Position numbers and translations under genes: made by a program. Under the pieces are notes generated by a model. That model was not told where the DNA came from and made no database searches. It worked only from the letters and a program-made list of their open reading frames with translations. Positions 60,001 through 64,000 of a stretch of 64,000 bases of DNA are shown here, one piece after another. The DNA is from Cyprinodon diabolis. Taxonomy: Eukaryota > Chordata > Actinopteri > Cyprinodontiformes > Cyprinodontidae. The stretch is taken from positions 32,321,817-32,385,816 of the forward strand of contig CM060082.1 in the NCBI GenBank assembly GCA_030533445.1, given 5' to 3'. How positions within the stretch are numbered: the stretch's first letter is position 1; the number at the start of each line of letters is the position of its first letter.

Positions 60001-63000
60001 ATAAAGCTACATAGATGCTTTATGTACCTCAAGGGAAAATTGAGGGTCCTTTGCAGGTTTTTTTGAGCTGGCAATCAGTCAAAAGAAATTTAATATTAAA
60101 GCATTTTAAAAGGCAAAGTCAATGCAAAACAAAGATCCTTTTGAACAAATGTGAGCATTACAAGCCCAGAAGGGAAACCATTTGTATCTTTTAAAAGTAA
60201 TAAAAATCTTAAAACTGGAGAATGCATTTTGGTCCTTTTACACTGATACTCACCAATCCAGTGCAATGTTCTGCCTTTCAATGTACCTTATTAAAATCAA
60301 CAAGCTGCTTGCTATCTTCACTCAGTTTAAATACAACTCCTCTGTGAAGGGCTCATAAGTGTGAAGCACTTACACTGCACCCAAGCCTTAACACATAGTC
60401 CCAGTGGTGACATGTTATGGTAGCACGTACATGTTCTGGGGATGCTTTCCTGCAGCTGGGTAAGAAAAGTTAATTGGAGTTAAAGAGAAAATGGAGGGAG
60501 GTCAACACGCAGAAATCTTGGAGGAAAACCTGTTAAGTGCTGCAAGAGTCGAGATGAGGGCAGACGTTCACCTTTCTGTAGGACAACTAAGCTAAACATG
60601 AATTCAGTTATAATGTAACACCTTACAGTAAAGCAAACTTATGCTTAGGAATGAAGTAAAAGCTAAGATCAATTGAGTATCTCTTTTACGGGTTGCAAAC
60701 TAATTAGTGGAAATGCTCTTCATTCCTTTGCAGAAAAAAATGGACAATATGTTAGTTTACGTGTGAGAAAATGGTAGAATATATCCTGAAACACTTGCAA
60801 CTGTTGTGGTAGTAAAGGTAGTTTTAGGAAGTATTTACTCAGGTGGATGAAATACAAAAGCAAAACAAAGTCTGCACATTTGTAAATCCTGCTAATTGTG
60901 TGACATTGTTTTCCAACTGCACAGATGTGCCTTTCCTTCTGTTGGACTATGACATAAACTCAGAATATCATACATTTACATTTCTGGTAGTAAAAACCGA
61001 GGATTAGCTAATTGTAGATTCAAAAAGCCCTTGCATAGTTATCTGCTACTTACACACTATGAGAGAAAATACAGTAGAAAAGGCGAAGGAAGATCAGTTT
61101 TTTTTAATGATATTTGACAAATTAGAGTGTTTTAAAGCTATAATAAAAAAGCATAACATGTACATCCCACCTCCAATTACATCTACTGTCTTTGTTACTG
61201 AAATGTGTGCTACAAGTGGAACACGTCCTCAAGGACAGAAACAAGCCTTGTGCTGATGACTGCACAGCCTAATAAACCTGTATTACACAGCTCTTCCAAT
61301 ATAGGTATCTTTACCTGAGGGGCTGAGACAGTAATGTATTCCTGCATTGCATTCCCTTATGTGTCACCAACTACTGCAGCGCAGGCCATGCTTCATCATG
61401 ACCATAACGGCTGATTTGATTTAAAAGGATCCAATTACCCTCAACAATGGAGTGATTTGATTGTTTACTGAAGGAGAGGGGAAAGCGTTATTGAAGAAAA
61501 ATTGGAGGTAATTGTCTCAGGGAGATATGAGGAAAGATGAAACAGAGCGATTGTTTGTGGTGTCTGATTGCATATATGCTTAATGCCATCAGAAGCTTTC
61601 GGCTCTTAGGATTCCTTAAGTTAGATCAAAACTCATTAGACTAACAGTAAAAGTGAAACAACTAAGTAGCGGAGAAACCTTAACATCAAGCAGTGTGAAC
61701 TTTTTGATTAAATGCAGATATTTTTGCCTCATCAATTAAAATGAACATACTGGAAGATGTAGCATTTACTTTCTCTGTGAATACTGGGGTGAAAGATTGA
61801 TTGAAGTAGATAATACATTTGTTGGTTTATGTTGCTGCAATTTTCTGCAATCTGTTCTGTGACAGCACTGCTTTACTACCTCTAAATAAATAAAAAATAT
61901 TTTTTTTCTTTCACTTAACAGTAAGCTGCAATACACCATAGTTCTGACAGGTGGTGCTATATTCAAAGTAAAAGGATACTGTCCCTTTTTTGAGAACATG
62001 AAAGGGCAAATGAGTGCCATCTCTTGAAGTCAGTCATTCTGAGGACAAAGGCTATAAATAGAGTAAATAATATTCAAAGTTGTATAAAAACTTAATGCTG
62101 GAAATGTAGTCAGGAAAGGGGAGTCTAATACAATTATATTCTCTATATTATTCTGAAACACTGAAACGTTCAGCATTCAGGTGTGTGTGTTTTTTCTATG
62201 GAAACATTTACAGTAAATAAAAATACAAACAGTAAAGCACCCTCAAGGCGACAGTGATCACCATCCTTATCCTGAATACAAAATGAACTCTATTCCTTCA
62301 CTTCTGCAAATAAAAATACACTGGATAACGAATACCCATCTGTCATGCTGTAACTGTAAAAAGGATCAAAATTGAGGAGAATTCCTTCCCCTGTAGAAAA
62401 TACCCTGCCTTTGGTGCTTTTCACAGCAGTTATGACCCACACTCTGTGTTTACCTCTGATGTCTGTAGATGATGGGTTTGCAGTATGAACTGCTGGAGGA
62501 GAGAGCAGGGGATAGAAAGGCATGGAGGATCTGCAAAACTGTGAAAACTGTGGCTTCATTCTTTTAAGTAAAAAAAAAATAAAGCCAAAGAATTCACAAA
62601 CACATACATACACATACATATGCATATATAAAAGTAGTGACATAAAATAAGTATCTCTGTTTTATTGTTATATAAAGTTTTTAAATTTAATTCAGAGCGA
62701 TGATCAATAGCCTTCTTAATGAACTGCTTTATGGGGGGAATTAAAGGCTCTCGGCTATAAATATATGATTTGAAACCGATATCTGGAATTCTTGAACACC
62801 TACAGTATATGGACAGCCTCAAACTGAAAAAAAGTGTTGAAATAAACGCTGTGTGAAAAAATCTCTTAATCACACAACAGCACTTTCTGTCCCTTTCTCC
62901 CTCTCTGTCTTTATTGCTCTCTTTCTGTTGTGCTCCCTGCTGGAATTAGAGGCACAGAGATCGAAGAATGTCAGTGAGAAGAAAGTATGCTGATAAAAGA

Positions 63001-64000
63001 CATGCCAGACGCCCAAACATGAGATATTCATCCTACAGGCGGCAGAGAAATTTCATAAAGTAGTGCTGCAGAAGAGACAGAGAAGTGTATATCAACACTG
63101 TGTGAGTCAATGGACTCGGTCACACTGTCTTGCAGCTTGCTCACATTGCAAACTTTTTATAACTAGGTCTGAGCAATCTGTTGACAGCATTGAAGAAAAA
63201 ATATGTAGAATCTGGCCTGTTTGCTGAAACCAAAAAAAAAAAAAAATGCTTTGGCTTGCAATTTAATTGCTCATAATGCTGATTTGAGAGAGCATTTGAG
63301 AAACTATACTGATAGAAATAAAAATCAACAATTTGGCTTTCTTCACCTTTCAACTTTTTTAATTATTTGAAACAATCATCAGACACTCACTCTGACGTGC
63401 ACACATTTAACCATACAATTAGTAACATCCCCGTGCCGCACCACTTTGGTTTCCACAGTAACAATCCTTGGTACTGATGTCATCAACGCGACACACAAAG
63501 AACGGGAGACTGAGGCGTTATGAGCTCATGTCTGGGAAGGAGACAGAGTGGCTTTTGGGAGAAGGAACAAAAAAAGAGGGGATAAGCTAAAAAAATGGAA
63601 GACAGTGAAACTGTCAGACAGTGCATGAAAAAGGTGAGTGGAGGGCAGTAGAAAAACAGGTATAAAACTAGTAAGAGAGGTTTAGTGAAGAAGAAGCAAA
63701 AAAGTTAAGTAATTAAGGTTAAAAAAATGAGAATGAATAAAATGATTTTTTTTTTTACTTTCAAGGGTTCCTGACTATTCTTCAAATCCTGCCTGTTTAA
63801 CACAGTGACTGTGCTTGATATCTCTCAGACGCTGGAGCTTAGCGCTCGGAATGACCTAACACCCAAGCAAGATGTCCTATTTGCAACTTTAAGATCCAGT
63901 GGGAGTTGCTGATTGTTGTAAGTTTAATTGCTATAAGAAATATAAGTCAAGGGCTGAATTCACCAAAGAAAGCCTGAATCCAAACAGCGCTTGCAGTGCC
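57010..64000. other. ctnnd2: CTNND2 intron, continuing past the right edge
   Basis: Seven kilobases of AT-rich intronic DNA. It has a short A13(TA)n microsatellite at 58568-58602 and small A/T runs. Open frames such as 62290-62643, 62556-62873 and 61766-62020 (all minus) show no domain and lack splice context. No upstream CTNND2 exon was found. Confidence 0.7.
58568..58602. repeat. A-tract followed by (TA)n microsatellite
   Basis: Thirteen A followed by about ten TA units; low complexity. Confidence 0.9.

Overview
This is a piece of a vertebrate nuclear chromosome, almost certainly from a ray-finned (teleost) fish. Small coding exons sit in large AT-rich introns with GT-AG splice sites. The repeats are of types common in fish: several Tc1/mariner lineages, hAT-type MITEs, and 5'-truncated L2/Rex-like LINEs ending in a GAATT-type tail. 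There are no bacterial-type operons, and no tRNA, rRNA or CRISPR array was seen. Species is not determined.

Two host genes are present, both on the minus strand. DAP (death-associated protein, a small mTOR-regulated inhibitor of autophagy) covers the left end: exon 1 at 13426-13480, exon 2 at 10378-10477, exon 3 at 2391-2433. Its last exon should lie beyond the left edge. CTNND2 (delta-catenin, an armadillo protein of neuronal junctions and synapses) fills the right half with its last six coding exons: 56769-57009, 54985-55069, 39678-39804, 34503-34634, 33948-34018 and 32723-33136, where the stop codon lies. Its upstream exons lie beyond the right edge. All splice phases join without error in both genes. 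The order (CTNND2 upstream, DAP downstream, same strand) matches human 5p15.2.

Region by region: 1-1246 is a decayed Tc1 element inside a DAP intron. 1.2-13.4 kb is DAP introns with at least four pieces of one TAGGGCTG-ended MITE family, one split by a LINE tail. 13.5-13.7 kb is the DAP promoter area with two CRE-like half sites. 14.0-15.0 kb is a long inverted-repeat element. 15.2-16.4 kb is a second MITE-like element. 16.4-31 kb is intergenic DNA with a THAP zinc-finger relic, an almost intact Tc1 copy with one frameshift, a LINE 3' half on the minus strand, and another Tc1 relic. 31-32.7 kb is the CTNND2 3' flank and probable 3' UTR. 33-64 kb is CTNND2 introns, which hold two hAT-type MITEs with visible 8-bp target duplications, two LINE reverse-transcriptase relics and several LINE 3' tails.

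I found no undescribed multi-gene system. The most interesting points are the Pro/Gln-rich insertion in the delta-catenin tail, the decayed THAP domain, the foldback element beside the DAP promoter, and the clean MITE target duplications.
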